In this document: in pieces, positions 11,800-23,990 of the stretch
Numbering within the stretch: position 1 is the stretch's first letter
How the letters are laid out: every line of letters starts with the position of its first letter
Assembly: GCA_033060915.1 (NCBI GenBank)
Contig: CM065390.1
Coordinates: 23,392,501 to 23,456,500, forward strand
Source of the DNA: Euryodendron excelsum
Taxonomy: Eukaryota > Streptophyta > Magnoliopsida > Ericales > Pentaphylacaceae
Direction: 5' to 3'
DNA length: 64,000 bases
Notes under the pieces: generated by a model
What the model was told of the DNA's origin: nothing
The model's database searches: none
The model's input: only the letters and a program-made list of their open reading frames with translations
Made by a program: the position numbers and the translations under genes

Positions 11800-12990
11800 A
11801 AAGTGAGATGTTTTTATACCTTCTAAAAACTCTCTTTTCAAATTCCTCCCCTTTAAAATCTCTTTCCAAAAACTCTCTCTTCGAATTCACTTTCTAAAAA
11901 CTCCTCCATAGGATTCTCTTCTAAAAACCTTCGTTTTCAAAAACGCACCTTCCAAAAACTCTTTCCTTAGAGCCTAAGTCAAGCCGTAGAACTCACAATT
12001 AGGAAACCCTAATTTTCTTTCTAAAAACATGGTTTTCAAACTTGCCTTAAAACCTAGGTTTCCAAAACCTCTTATTTTCACATTCAAACGATACTCATTT
12101 CCAAAACCTCCTATTTTCTACGTCAAAACCATAGTTTTCCAAATCTAGGGTTTCTAGAAACTTCCCTTTCCAAATTCATACCAAATCCAATCTTCCCGTT
12201 TAGGAAACTAAATCTTATCCTCCATTTTTGGAAACAAAATCAAACCTTCGTTTTTTAGAAACAAAATCCAATCCTTCCTAATCCTCCACTTTCCTAAATC
12301 TTAAGTTTCCAAAACTTGAACATAAAAATCTTTCCTAAATTTTTAAAACTCAACTTTCAAATCTTTCCTAATTCAACCCTTTCCTAATCCTACCCCTTTT
12401 CCAAATCTCAACTTTCCAAATCTAATTTTTCAAACCTTTCCTAAATTCAAACATTTTCTAATCTCAAGATTTTTTAAAACTCTAAAACTTTCTAAATCTT
12501 GGACTTTCTAAATTTCAAATCTTTCCAAATTTCAAAACTTTCTAAACTCAAAACTTTCTTATTTTCAAAACTTCCTTATTTTCTAAACTTTTCAATTTTC
12601 AAAACTTCCCTATTTCAAAACATTTTAAATTCAAAACTTTCCAATTTCAAAACTTTCTTAAAATGAAATGTTTCCTATTTTAAAACTTTCTTAATCCAAC
12701 ACTTTCCTAATTTCGAAACTTTCCTAATTTGAAAACTTTCCTAATTCAAAACTTTATTAATTTGAAACTTCCCTAAAATGACACTTTCCTAATCCGAACT
12801 TTCCAAATTCAAACATTTCCTAAATTCAATCTTTCCTAAGTCTCTTTCCTAAGTCTAGGTTTCCTAAAACCAAGTCTTTCAAAATCAAATCTTTTCAAAT
12901 CTTCTAATCAAAGTTCAATCTCTGAATCTTCCAATTCAATTTCCAATTCAATCTCCTTCTTCAAATCAACTCTTCTATTTTCAATCGGAC
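11800..12990 (+). repeat. G-poor low-complexity half of LTR C
   Basis: More than a kilobase is built from degenerate 10-14-bp phrases such as AAACTTTCCTAATTC. G is very scarce on the plus strand, with A, T and C making up almost everything. The same composition fills A (about 5450-7000), E (54230-55750) and, in reverse, B and D. ORFs across it are artefacts. Confidence 0.8.
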
Positions 12991-13850
12991 TCTTGTCCGA
13001 ACTACGACTGACCTGATTCCTCCCAAAGGATACGTAGGCAACCCTCATGGGTGCGGTCACAATTTCTTTCAAGTTTCAAATTCCACTACATTTTTCAAAT
13101 CTCAATTTCTATAACATTTTTCAAATCTCTATTTCTACAACTTCTTTCGAATCTCCAATCCTACAATTTTCTTCAAGTTTTCAATTCCATGATCTATTTC
13201 TATTTTCAATCTTCAATTTCAATTTCCAAAACTTTTTTTTTCCAAATTTAAATTTCTATCTCTTTCTTTTCAAATCAAATCAAATTCTTCTTTTCTCTCT
13301 TTGCACATGCATATCATGCATCATGTTAGTTTCTTTTCAAACATTGTTTTCTAAAGTGGATAGGATTGAACATTAGTTAGTTAAAGACTCTCATAGGTAA
13401 ATCTAGGGTAGATTGACATGTAGGTACCGAAAGGGCAGGGCAGGGTGATGCCTTAGTGCGTCTTCCCTACACGTAACCAACCTCCGAATCTAGATCACTG
13501 ATTTCAAAGACCAAAAGAAGTTATTTTCAAAAAAGGGCTAAATGTTTTCCAAAGGTTGCTAAATAACCTGTTTTCTTAAAAACCCTCTCTTGAGGAGATA
13601 TTTTCAAAACCGTTTTCCAAAAGCCCTAAGTGTAGTTTTCGGATTATGCTTAGTTTTTAGGTGACCTAACTCACCTTAATCAAGTTAGGTGGCGACTCCA
13701 AACTGTTTTCAAAAGCCCTTTATTCAAATTAATTTTCAATTCAAACCTAGTCGCACTCATTCTTCTAGGAGGGTGAGTTCTAACGAGAGAGTACATCATT
13801 TTTCCCGCTTGTGTAAGTATTCCTCGAGTGCGAAAAATCTGGGCGCGACA

Positions 13851-13855
13851 CCTGG
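13851..13855. other. Target-site duplication of solo LTR C, right
   Basis: CCTGG directly follows the LTR terminus GCGCGACA and pairs with CTTGG at 9221-9225. Confidence 0.75.
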
Positions 13856-16763
13856 ATTTGGAAGTCTATGATTTAGTGTAGAAAAAAAGATTTTGGAAAC
13901 TTATGATTTGATGTAGAAAATAGTTTTGGAAACCTATAATTTGAGGTAAAATAGAAAGTCATGATTTTAAGAAAGGGAACTAGGGTTTCCTAACCATGGA
14001 TTCTAGGGCTTGACTTGGACTTCAAGACAAAGAGTTTTTGAAAAGTAGATCTTTGGAAAGAGTTTTTAGGAAGTAGATTTTTTAAAAGAGTTTTGGGGAA
14101 GTAGATTTGAAAAAATAATTTGGAAAGAGGTTTGAATATGGACTTTTACAAGTCTTGTGAATATTTCACTTTTCTAAAATAATTTTAACTATGAAAATAT
14201 TAGAAATATTCTAGGGTTGTGATTTTGAAAACAACAAGGATTTGAAATATGGACCATAATAATCACATTGAATATCACACCTTCCTAAAACAATCCTAAC
14301 CATGGAATGGCTAGAATCATCTTAAGATTATGGTTTTGATAAAAAAATAATAATAATAATAATTTAGGGTTTACATCCAAAATTTGGACCTTGATAGTCA
14401 CATTGAATATAATACTTTTCTAAAACAACCCTAACCATGGAATGGCTAGAATCACTTTAGGAATGTGATTTTGAAAAAAAGTTTGAAGGAAAGAGATTTT
14501 GAATGCAAATTTGAAAACAACTTTGATGCAAGTTGGAAAATAATTTTGAAAGCAATTTTGAATGAATGTATGAATATGACATGCACAATGCAATAGGGTC
14601 GTGAACACACAAGGTTAGGTTTCACTACATAATTAAATGGGCCGAACCCACACTATCAAAGGTTGAACTAGAAGAAAGCTCTCAGCACGGTGACCTTCAA
14701 CAGTCCTTCCTAGGCATGAATTGGGGAGTCCCTTGTTTCAAGCATGCAAGAAGAGGAGGTAGAAGATGGGGATTAAAATAGAAGAAAACCTAAGTGGGTT
14801 AGGAGGGAGAAGAGAAGGGGGATTACATAAAAATAAATAGAAAACCAACCCCGTATTCTTCTTGCTTTGATTGCTTGGCTTTTCTTGAATCTTGGGAGCT
14901 TTGAAGTTGTAGCACTTGAGTCTTCAATGGAGGCTTTGAGGCTTGCGTTTGAGTGTATATGGCGTATAGAGGTTAGGGTTTGAGTGTATGGAGGCTAGGG
15001 CTTGAAGAAGCTTGACAGAATTAGGGTTTGGGGAGACTTTGAGCTCTGACTTTTCAGAGAGACAGAGTTTGTGGACCTTTTTTACGCAGGGGGAGGGTTT
15101 GTATTTATAGGCAACTAAAACAACCCTAGCGCCTATTGCAGTGGCGCTAGGGCAAATATTACATTGGTGCCACTCCTAGTGGCGCTAGGCCATTTATTGG
15201 TAGTGGCGCTAGCTACGTGGAAAAGTTTTTATTAGGGTGGCAAGAAACGTATTTTTTGACCCTTGGAACACATGGCAAAAGATTTGGGCACCTGTCCTAG
15301 TGACTACTATGCAATTTTCGGCTTGACTCCACTAGGAGTGACTCCAAAAAGTTTGGGAATGATTCAGAGGGTTCCAAGTGACCAGACTCGGCCAGGAATG
15401 GATGGGAACCCTTGAGAGAGTGTCCTAGAGCGAACTGGCTTGAGAACCAATGCCGGAATATTTTAAAAGGTCAACTAACCTGCCAGGAGCAAAACGATCA
15501 ATAGAATAAAAAAAATACCGGAATGGACTTGGAGTGACCCGTGAGAAGGCTCGAAGGTTAAAAATACTATTGAGAGTGTTCCGAGGGATTGCCTGTTTAA
15601 TACATAGAGCTGGTGTGGTTAGAAAAGACGATCGGCCTACTAGGGGTAAAACGATCATTTTGAATCAAGTTAGTCGGAATAGACTCGAAATGATCCAAAA
15701 AGATGTTGGAAGGTTAAGAATACTATTAAAAGCATTCTTGGGAGGTTACCAGTTTGATACCCAGAGCCGGTGTGGTTCCCGGAGGTGATTGGATGGTCAT
15801 TTTGACCGGATGGTCTCGAAATTAGTCCAGAACCGACTGGAATGCACTTGGATGTGCAGGATTGTCTTTGGGACAATCTTGGAAGGGTAGACTTGCCGCT
15901 TTGAGGACTTAGGTATTTTCTTGAGAAGCACGCCAGAAGGACCCAAGGGACAGTTTGGTCATTTTTTACAAGAGTGGGCTAGCAAGTATTGGTGTTGACT
16001 CGGGTTTTGAGTGTTTTTCGTCACTCTGACGGTGTGTGACGAGTTGGTTTCCAAAGGTATCCCGTCCTTTGGTAACGGGTCACAGCCTAGAGGCATGTTC
16101 GCTACCGGGACATTGGGGTTTGTTGGCAATTCCCAATGTCGACCTATTTGCGAATGTTTCCATCACTTTGATGGTTGCGATGTTTGTGAGTGTTTCTATC
16201 ATTCTGACGGTGTGCATTCATTCAAGAGACTGCCTGATCTCAAGAAGCTGCTAGATGGTCTTATCGTCTGAAGGATCAACTTTCTTGAAAGATGTGCCGA
16301 ATAATGGACATTCTACATTGGCGGGCTAGCATGCGCCAGAAGTGAACTATTCTACCATCTCGGGGACTTGGGTTTTGTCCTAGTAGATAGGTTTGAAGGG
16401 ACTTACCGTTTCAATGAGTTTTCTTGGTAAACGTGCCAGACTAGAGGAACTTACTATTTAAGGGATTAACTTTCTCGAAAGATGTGTCAGTTTGAGTTTG
16501 ATTGGTCTGGACTGGGATTGAAATTGATATTAAAATAGGAACTTACTGTCTAGGAAGATGTGCCAACTAGAATTGGACCGAGCAATGCCCCAAGGGTATT
16601 TTTTTGTCATTTTGCCTTTATTGGGCCCAGTGGGCCCGCGAAGTGGTTGATTGATTGGATTGAGTCTGGAAAGTTGGTTTAGAATTGAATGTGTCTATAT
16701 CAGTTTGAATGTGAGTCTGGCCGAACTGGAGATTTCTGAGTGAGCAAGAATGGGGTACTTACA

Positions 16764-17190
16764 TTCAAGATTTTCTATTATTGGCTCATAGTAAGTATCT
16801 TCACAGATTGGTAAAAAGTAGTTCTATTAATAAGTGAATTTTTGTTTACTATGAGTCTTTCCACCCCTACTTTAAGAAAATATCATGGCAAATTAATGAA
16901 AATTTTTTCTTAATTTGTGAATCTTTGTTGATGAATCTTAATTAATTTATCTATATTTTCATCCAATGAAGTACTGAAATAAGACATCTGAATCACACAA
17001 TCACAGTCAAACCACTATTAGTAACAATTGCTGGCATGCCGCATATATATGAATCATAATTTGGTAATGTTGCTACATCATTCTAGTGAAGTTTATAAAT
17101 TTTTTTAAAGATTAAGATTATACATGAATATATCATACACTTATTTCATATGTATACCATTATTCCTTTTACCGAACAATACATAACATC
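16764..17190. other. Unassigned AT-rich sequence
   Basis: Lies between the end of giant LTR B and the first recognisable LINE codons. It is AT-rich with no ORF or motif that I can name. It may be older flanking DNA or decayed LINE sequence. Confidence 0.4.
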
Positions 17191-17224
17191 ACTGATAACA
17201 TTTGGAAAGGGAAGATGACATCAT

Positions 17225-18180
17225 AGCTTTATTCCTGGGAGGAGCACCACTGATAAGATCATAATTACCCAAGAAATTCTCCACTCTATACAGCATTCCA
17301 AAGGTAAAGAGAGAGGTATGATTCTTAAAATAGACCTTGAAAAAGCTTATGACAAAATCAATTAGCCTTTTATTAGAAGTACTTTGGAAGAGCTTAATTT
17401 TCCTAATTGCTAGGTAGAGCTTATCATGAGTTGTGTGATGGGTGTTGAATTCTCCATCCTCTAGAATGGAGACACTCTACATCCTTTTAATTGTAAGAGA
17501 GGTCTAAGGCAGGATGACCCCTATCTCCATATTTATTTGTGCTATGTATGGATAGACTTTCTAGAATGATCATTGATAAAATGGAGAACAAAGTTTGGAA
17601 AGGCTTGAAAGCCTTCAGGAATGGTATGACTCTATCACATCTTTTCTTTGCTGATAATCGCATTCTTTAATCTAAAGCTAATGAGCAATGTTGTGATATT
17701 ATTCTTGAAGTCCTTAATAATTTTTGCTCTATGTCTGGTTTAAATATCAATTTATCTAAATCAAAATTTTTTCGTGTCTCCCAATGTTCAGAGAAATAAA
17801 GCTACTGCCTTGAGTCTTTAATGTGGGATATCTCTTACCAAGGATATTGGGAAATGCTTAGGCACCCCTTTAATCCACTCTAGAGCTAGTAAAGCCAACT
17901 ATGGGTTCATCATTGAAAAGATTCAAAAAAGGCTTACTGGTTGGAATACCAAACTTTTATCTGTGGCTGGTACGACTAGTCTCATACAATGTGTCACTTC
18001 TACCATGGCTAACTACACCATGCAGACCAGTGCCCTCCTCATTTCCATATGTGATAATATTGATAAAATCAATAGAGACTTTTTGTGGGGTGATTATAGT
18101 AGGAAGAAAAAAATTCATCTTGTCAACTAGGGTAAGGTATGTAAGAGTAAAAGAAAGAGTGGTCTAGGGATTTGGAAAAC
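17225..18180 (+). pseudogene. LINE reverse transcriptase remnant
   Basis: Recognisable segments are FIPGRSTTDKII (about 17238), ILKIDLEKAYDKIN (17320-17362), GLRQDDP (about 17500), LFFADNRIL (17641-17670) and ISICDNIDKINRDFLWG (about 18045). Family consensus reads RQGDP and FADD, so this copy has G-to-D and catalytic D-to-N changes, both possible by G-to-A. TAG stops after KIN, FPNC and FSIL fall where plant LINEs commonly have tryptophan. A short deletion follows RQDDP. The enzyme once copied LINE RNA at the nick; this copy is inactive. Confidence 0.85.
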
Positions 18181-18199
18181 CAGAGATAACAATATGGAA

Positions 18200-19653
18200 A
18201 TTTTTGTCTAAGCTTGGTTGCAACATCAAGAATAATAAGGATTCCCTATGGGTCAAGGTGCTAAAAGATAAATATCTTGCTTCTAATTCTTTCGATAATT
18301 GGCCTAGAAAGAGACGAGCCTCCCACATCTGGAGAGGCATTACTAAAACCAAGCACATTCCAAGTAAAGGAGCCAAATGGATTGTAAGTAATTGTAATAA
18401 TATTTTCTTTTGGAATGATTGATGGTGTGGCCCTAGTCCTTTGACAGATAGTATTCCTCATCTTGATGACCAAACCAAAATAGCTGACTTTATTAACATC
18501 AACAATAACTGGAACATTAGTAGCATCAATAGTGTTATCCCTAGCCAGATTAGAAATGATATTATGAAAACTCCTCTTCCTAAATTCACCCCTCAGATAT
18601 TTTGATAACAGAAGGGTTTTTGATACTAAATCTTCTTATGAGCACATCACTGAGAATGAACAATTCTGAATGCTCCTAACCTTGAATGAATTTGGAAAAT
18701 CAAGTTCCCTAAAAAACATAAAAGGATTTATCTGCTTAGCTATCCAAGATAGATTGCTTACTAACAAACTCATAAATGGTACAAATATCATACCTACTGC
18801 TAATTGCGAAAGATGCACCCATTCTATAGAAGATACAATGCATATCTTAAGAAATTGTCCACAGAGAAGGGCCATATGGCACAAACTTCGGGATCAGTGG
18901 CATATCCAGATTGATACTGGATTGAACTTGAGTCAATGGATTACTACTAATGTTAAAAATACCACTGATTCTGTTTGGGATGGTATCCCTTGGTATTTAA
19001 TGTTTATATCAATTATCTGGAATTTGTGGAAAGCTAGGAATGAACAAGTTATAGATAATAGACACACCTTGGAGGATATTACAATAAATAATATCTAAAG
19101 CCTAGCTATGGAGATCAATGCAAAGAATAATAATGAAATTGATTATAGGAACCTAGGGTGCTAGAACTAATTAAAATGGAACTTTCCTGCTGCAAGTATC
19201 CTCAAACTCAATGTAGATAGGAGTGCTAAAGGATGCCCAGGTGAAGTTGGCTTTTCTGGCATCTTGAGAGACAATCATCAAATTTGGAAGGCAGGTTTCA
19301 TTGGTAACATTGGCATTACCAAAAATCTGGGAGCAGAATTATGGGCGTTGTTCCAAGGCTTGCTGTTTACTAAAGATGTGATAATTGAGCCACTACAGTG
19401 GAGCTCATTAAAGGAGGTATTGTGGCAAAAAAACCATCTGATGAAAGCCTTGATAGAAGATTGTAAGTTCGTAAGTGCAAGTTTCAAGTCCACAGTTTGC
19501 CACATCCTCACGCAAGGCAATGGATGTGCGGATTTCCTCACTAATCTTGGAGCTGCTACTGATCAAGAACTGGTTAAGCTGGATGATCCCCCTATTGGTC
19601 TAAAGCCATTACTCCTAGCTGATGTGGCAGGAGTGATGTTTATCATATCCTAG
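18200..19653 (+). pseudogene. LINE zinc-binding and RNase H segment
   Basis: An open frame at 18670-19098 contains a CX2C-like zinc-binding segment (NCERCTHSIEDTMHILRNC) of the type found C-terminal to plant LINE reverse transcriptases. From about 19190, LKLNVDRSAKGCPGEVGFSG and GAELWALFQGL match the start of an RNase H fold, and HILTQGNGCADFLTNLGA matches its end. Several frame changes separate the parts, so no continuous protein is possible. Confidence 0.75.
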
Positions 19654-19763
19654 TTTTTCTTTTGTTTTTTCTTTTTCTTTTATTTTGTTTTGCTTTCTTT
19701 TTTGGTTTGCTAGTTTTAATTTCCTATGTACAAAAAAAAAAAAAAAAAAAGAGACGGTGAGTA

Positions 19764-19768
19764 GGTGA
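19764..19768. other. Sirevirus target-site duplication, left
   Basis: GGTGA directly precedes the LTR start TGTTGGGTCAAGG and is repeated exactly at 30340-30344. Confidence 0.9.
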
Positions 19769-21475
19769 TGTTGGGTCAAGGACAATCCCAAGAGGGAGGG
19801 TGAATTGGGATCTTTAAAATTGCTGGATTTTTCTGGTTAATTTAAACTCAGTTTTTGGCAATAACAACAAATAGGAGATGAGGCACTTATGAAATTAGAT
19901 TGTTGTCAATCAAGAATAACATGCACAATCATTCAACAAAAAATATTCACACACATATAAACAGAAAAGAGCAGAGAACAAGAGATTTACAGAGGTTTGG
20001 CTTAAACCATACCTACGTCCTCTCTTCCTCGATCCTCTTGAGGGGTTCCACTATGTAATCTTCTTCTTACACAGCTGCTAGTTTCTTCTAGTGCCCATCT
20101 CACTATTACTTCCAAGGATTTACACCAAATCCTTATAGCTGAGAAGCTTCAACCAAGCTCTCGATTCTGCCAAGTATTGTTAAGCTACACTCAAGCTTTC
20201 AGGGTTACAACAACCTTTAGAAGGTAATACAGTTATAAGATAATCAATGTCACTCTTAGAAGTGAGGATAATGCAAGTTACAGCTCAATAACTCCTCTCG
20301 GATGATGACAGTTACGAAGTAGTGAGGAAGATTTAGGGTTTTTAGATTTTTGAACTTTAAGATGCTTGTCTCTTTTCCATAAATGAGTTTGAACTCATAT
20401 ATTTATAGTCTCTCACAAGAAATAGCTGTTAGAGCCGTTAGGGATGCATTTAATGTGCGAACGGCTAAGATAGTTTTGAAAATTCTGACTGTTGGAGCGT
20501 ATTTTCGAATTTTAGTTTCCTATCAAAATTGTCAGCAATCTTCTACTAGTGCTGCCAATTGGGTTCCAGGCATTTTTCGATGTAGCATTGTCAGCAATCG
20601 TCTTTCTGGTGTCGCCAATCTCGACTTGCCACTGTATTGGTTATTGCTCTTCAACGATGTTGTTTATAAACTTCACCTTGTGCTTCCAACAGTTGCTATT
20701 TGAGATTTGATCTTCCATATAGTTGTTAGCAATATTCAACTTGTGAAGTCAATCTGTCTCAATATTTATTTTATCATTTACCTCAGATCAAGATTGTCAG
20801 CAATCTTGATAGGTGCTAGCAATCTGGTTCTCTACGGCAGTTGCTGTTACTTTCCACAAACTTTAATTTATCCGTTTTGACAATCAGTCTTCAATGGTGT
20901 AGACATGTCTTGACTCTACTGAACTCCTTCACAGCTTTGAGAGCTCCTTAGGTATTCCATACCATCTTGTAGCTCTTTGGTTTATCAAACCATTTTAAGT
21001 TGACAATCTGGTTCTTTGCTTGTATAGTGAAGTCTTCTTACTTTGTCTGGTTATCATGTGTTAGCAATCGTCTGTATTGTCATCAATCTTGAAAAACATC
21101 TCACTTAGCTTTCTTTCAAAATGCCTTTGAGAAAGGACTGTTCAAGCTTGCACAATTCTTTTAGTGGAAATGAGATATGAGGATCGAAGGTCTTCAAAAT
21201 GAGCTTGCCATAGAGATCAACACAAATATCCATTATACACGTGTCTTCAAACTGAATTTGTTCAATTTCGTATACCCTACTCATATAAATATTGTGGTGT
21301 TGGCACTCTTATAAAGTGCTAGCAAGATCATATGTGATAGTTCATGAATATTCCATAAATCTGATCCTTTTTAGCTAAGCTGCATACTTAAATTAAACGT
21401 GTTAGATCATAATGACTAAGTTTTGTAATCATCAAAATCAATTACAAGCAATGGAGATCACCCCTTGGGTCAACA
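19769..21475 (-). repeat. Sirevirus 3' LTR
   Basis: 1707 bp, beginning TGTTGGGTCAAGGACAATCC on the plus strand and ending CCTTGGGTCAACA. It is the 3' LTR because the coding genes point toward it on the minus strand. It retains about 30 and 50 bp segments that the other LTR lacks. The similar ORFs near 20383 and 29423 come from LTR duplication and are not genes. Confidence 0.92.
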
Positions 21476-21661
21476 ATCTCCCCCTTTTTGATGATGACAA
21501 AACCTCCTTTATAAGCATATAATATGAGATCCTCCCCCTTATTTTAGGAATAGATCCAGACATCAATTTAGCTGACTATCTCAAGTCACAGGACAATAAT
21601 CAATTCATCATAAGGCAATATATGATACCAACAGGTACAACAGGTATGTTCTCCCCCTTTT
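21476..21661 (-). promoter_or_regulatory. Multiple polypurine tracts upstream of Sirevirus 3' LTR
   Basis: The plus strand shows three pyrimidine blocks, CTCCCCCTTTTTG at about 21479, CTCCCCCTTATT at about 21533 and CTCCCCCTTTTTG at about 21650. On the minus strand these are GGGGGAG purine tracts. The first abuts the LTR and is the likely plus-strand primer. Repeated tracts at this place are a described Sirevirus trait. Confidence 0.8.
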
Positions 21662-21901
21662 TGTTAAGAAATCAAAAAGGTATAAAAATAAAATTGACAA
21701 GTACAATAGCAAAAAATGTTAAAATGGAAATGAAGTATGTAAAGGAAGCAAGCAACCAAGCAATATCATCCAAATAGAGATAAAGCACTGAAGCACAAAG
21801 TAAATGCATGGAATTTGAAAGAGATTGTTCAACAAACTGGTCCAAAAGAAGCCAACAATATCCCAAAACAGAGATAAAATAAAATAAAGTGATATGTAGG
21901 G

Positions 21902-23432
21902 TCACAGAATGAAAGGATCATCAGGGGTGTTAGAAACTCCTTTGCCAGGTCTATTTCTAAGGCCATAAGGTTTAGTGATAGGATGGAAGGGGACTTTCTT
22001 TCTGGTTCGTTGCTTGTATCTGGGTTTGGACGGACGAAAAGAAGAGGGAGGTGCAGAAGGGTCAGCACACGCAGCAGGAGCTTTCCCTTTATCTGGAACT
22101 TCAGAATGCTCAGGTGCTGATTCTTGTTCTTCTGTGGCACTCTTCTCAGACTGCTCAACAGCTGGGGCTTCAACCTCTTTCTCCACATCTAGTTGTTTCT
22201 CAACTTCTGCAGTTTCCTTTTCTTCTCGTGGGTCTGCTTCTGTAGCTTTATGGCCTTGTTCTAGTTCTTCCCCCCTGAGTCCCTTTTTCTGCAAGAACTT
22301 TTTCTGCAGATTTCTTCACACCAGACACCCCTTGGTCAGATTCTTCTTCAGATTCAGATTCTTTTTCTCTAGATCCAGAGGCAACCTTATCTTCTTTCAA
22401 GGCTCTTAGAATTCCCTCTTTGATTTCCATTTTGATGTTCTTCACTTCCATGGACAGCTGCCCCACCCTTGTCTCCAAAGTCTTAACCACAGTTAGGTAC
22501 TTGCTAAGTTTAGAATCAAACTGATGCATTAGCCCAACTATTTTAGTTTGAAAATTGAAATCCTCAGGTTCCTCTGGCTCTGCCTGTGATGATGAGGCAG
22601 TAACAGGGTGATTGTCTCTCTTTCTAACCCATTGGTCTATTTCAGTATTCTTCTCATACCTCATGCTCTTCAGAGTTGACTCATTAATCCCATCTAATCT
22701 TTCCTTCACAGCTTCTCCATTTTCTCCTGTAAGCTCAATACCAAAGTGTTTGAAGATCCTAGTAAGGGCCATACCATATGGTAGGCCATTGGTCTTGTGG
22801 GTGGAAGCTGCTCTCATTTTGTCCAGAGGGATAATGGTTATGTGAGGTTTCTTGTATGTGCTTCCATAACATCATAGAAGGAGCATCTACTTCTTAGAGA
22901 TGTAGTCAAATCTGCCACTCCTTGGAGGTAGGCAATGGTTCAGGAAGTGATGAACTATTTTCAGTTCCAAAGAGAGTTCATCAGAGGTTATTATTTTCCG
23001 TTTCTTACTTCTTAGTTCCTTCCCCAAAATCACAACGAATACTTCTCTAGGATTCTTAGGTAGATTCTCAATGCCAACCCTAGAAAGGCAAAAAATGCTT
23101 TCTAAAACCCTTCCATTGAGTTTTACTTTTACCCCCTTCACAAAACTGGTCAATCTGTTGGGGTTACTGGTGGATGGCTTGAGATTGGCATAAAAATGCC
23201 TCACCAGTTTTAGGTAAACCTTCTTTTTCAAGCTAGCCATTTCTAGCCACCCCAGATAAGAAATTTTTTCTCTAAACTTGATCCCCATCCCCTCAAAGAA
23301 GTCCAAATCAACAAATCTACCCTTTATAACTTTTCTGGTACAAAAAGAAGTTTTGTACCTTTCCTTCAGTAAGACCCGATTGAAATAAAGATCATTCTTC
23401 AGAATATTGGGGTCTGATACTTCTTCTTCCAT
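21902..23432 (-). pseudogene. Sirevirus extra ORF after pol (env-like position)
   Basis: Begins at 23432 and follows pol on the same strand. Residues 1-181 include GRFVDLDFFEGMGI and KKVYLKLVRHFYANLK, the pattern of the plant-retrotransposon protein family usually called putative plant transposon protein. The next part (22817-22248, same frame) contains a likely coiled coil near VKTLETRVGQLSMEVKNIK and an acidic tail. The last part, in another frame (22294-21902), is rich in E and A and ends with basic KPRYKQRTRKK. Two in-frame stops fall at about 22887 and 22875, and a one-base frameshift lies near 22280 in an A/G run. I see no membrane segment, so env-like refers to position only. Confidence 0.75.
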
Positions 23433-23990
23433 AGCCTTTTCTTGATCACTCCTTTTTCTTTTCTTCGATACTTATCCCATTTTGCTCGATTCCCCCTTTT
23501 CCTTTCCAGTTTTCTTCTTCGCTTTTCGATCAGTGGTGAGAGGAGCAGTTACAGTTTGTTTAACGTTGGGATCATGAGAAATTTCAGCCATTCTTCGATT
23601 TTTGCTGCTACAAGTGCTTCTTGAGAAGTTTTTGGTGAGAATAAGGTTTAATTCAAAGTATATAAAGGTGGTTTATAGGATTTGAAAAGTGGAGGGAACG
23701 GTTATCTTCAGAATATGAAAACTAAAATGTCAAAGTAGGTCAACAATCTAGGGCTTCGAGTATTTATAAGTGGTGACCAGACAGTTTTAAGTATGCAGAA
23801 GTGCTGACACTTTTTATAAGTGCTGCCAATGTGTAGTAATCATATAAAATTCTCAATAAGAATTTAGTGATTGTCAACACTAGCCAATATTGGCGACACT
23901 CATGCATCTTCGAACAATACTCAAATTAAGATAACTAAGATCATGAAAGAAATCCATACATGACAAATAAATAATAACACGCAATGTCTA

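Larger units (their letters stand above)
9226..13850 (+). mobile_element. Giant solo LTR copy C (4625 bp), nested in B
   Basis: Begins TGTAAGCACCCC and ends GGGCGCGACA, with CTTGG before it and CCTGG after it: a 5-bp duplication with one C/T difference. TG...CA ends, a 5-bp duplication, an internal promoter and no coding capacity identify a solo LTR, formed when the two LTRs of a full element recombine (known mechanism). Order inside: 81-bp array, 157-bp repeats, GGCGCC inverted repeats, TATA box at 10942, telobox-like leader, pyrimidine-rich block, about 1.2 kb of G-poor low complexity, three conserved islands. LTRs of 4-5 kb are known from Tat/Ogre-type Ty3/gypsy elements, so that assignment is likely but inferred. 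Confidence 0.85.
7908..16763 (-). mobile_element. Giant LTR copy B, minus strand, split by copy C
   Basis: Read on the minus strand it starts TGTAAGTACCCC at 16763 and runs through diverged repeats, a TATA box (15102-15109, TATTTATA on the plus strand), the leader and the low-complexity half. It stops about 450 bp before the expected LTR end, where it meets copy A. Copy C interrupts it at 9226-13850; without C about 4.2 kb remain. The sequence on both sides of C corresponds continuously to copy D near 42000-42060. B is the most diverged copy: its tandem arrays at 16250-16600 are barely recognisable, so it is older than C. Confidence 0.8.
17191..19750 (+). mobile_element. L1-type LINE, 5'-truncated, with RNase H domain
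   Basis: Reverse transcriptase, a zinc-binding segment and an RNase H-like domain follow in the order of plant L1-type LINEs. The element ends in a pure A run at 19732-19750. The endonuclease half is absent, as expected from 5' truncation during target-primed reverse transcription. The 5' edge is approximate and I could not identify a target-site duplication. The Sirevirus duplication GGTGA begins 14 bp after the poly-A. Confidence 0.85.

Noticed and set aside
13688..13699. GGCGACTCC as a primer-binding site marking an LTR end
   Set aside because: It lies about 150 bp inside the LTR, before the terminus proven by the duplications of C and D.
4985..16763. Regular repeats considered as CRISPR or satellite DNA
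   Set aside because: Units are adjacent without unique spacers, sit inside LTRs at defined places, and the genome is plant.
20383..20703. ORF in the Sirevirus LTR with a similar partner at 29423-29728
   Set aside because: The similarity is due to LTR duplication. No family match, and the partner differs in start and length.
21975..22409. Serine-rich plus-strand ORF
   Set aside because: Antisense shadow of the acidic tail of the Sirevirus extra ORF.
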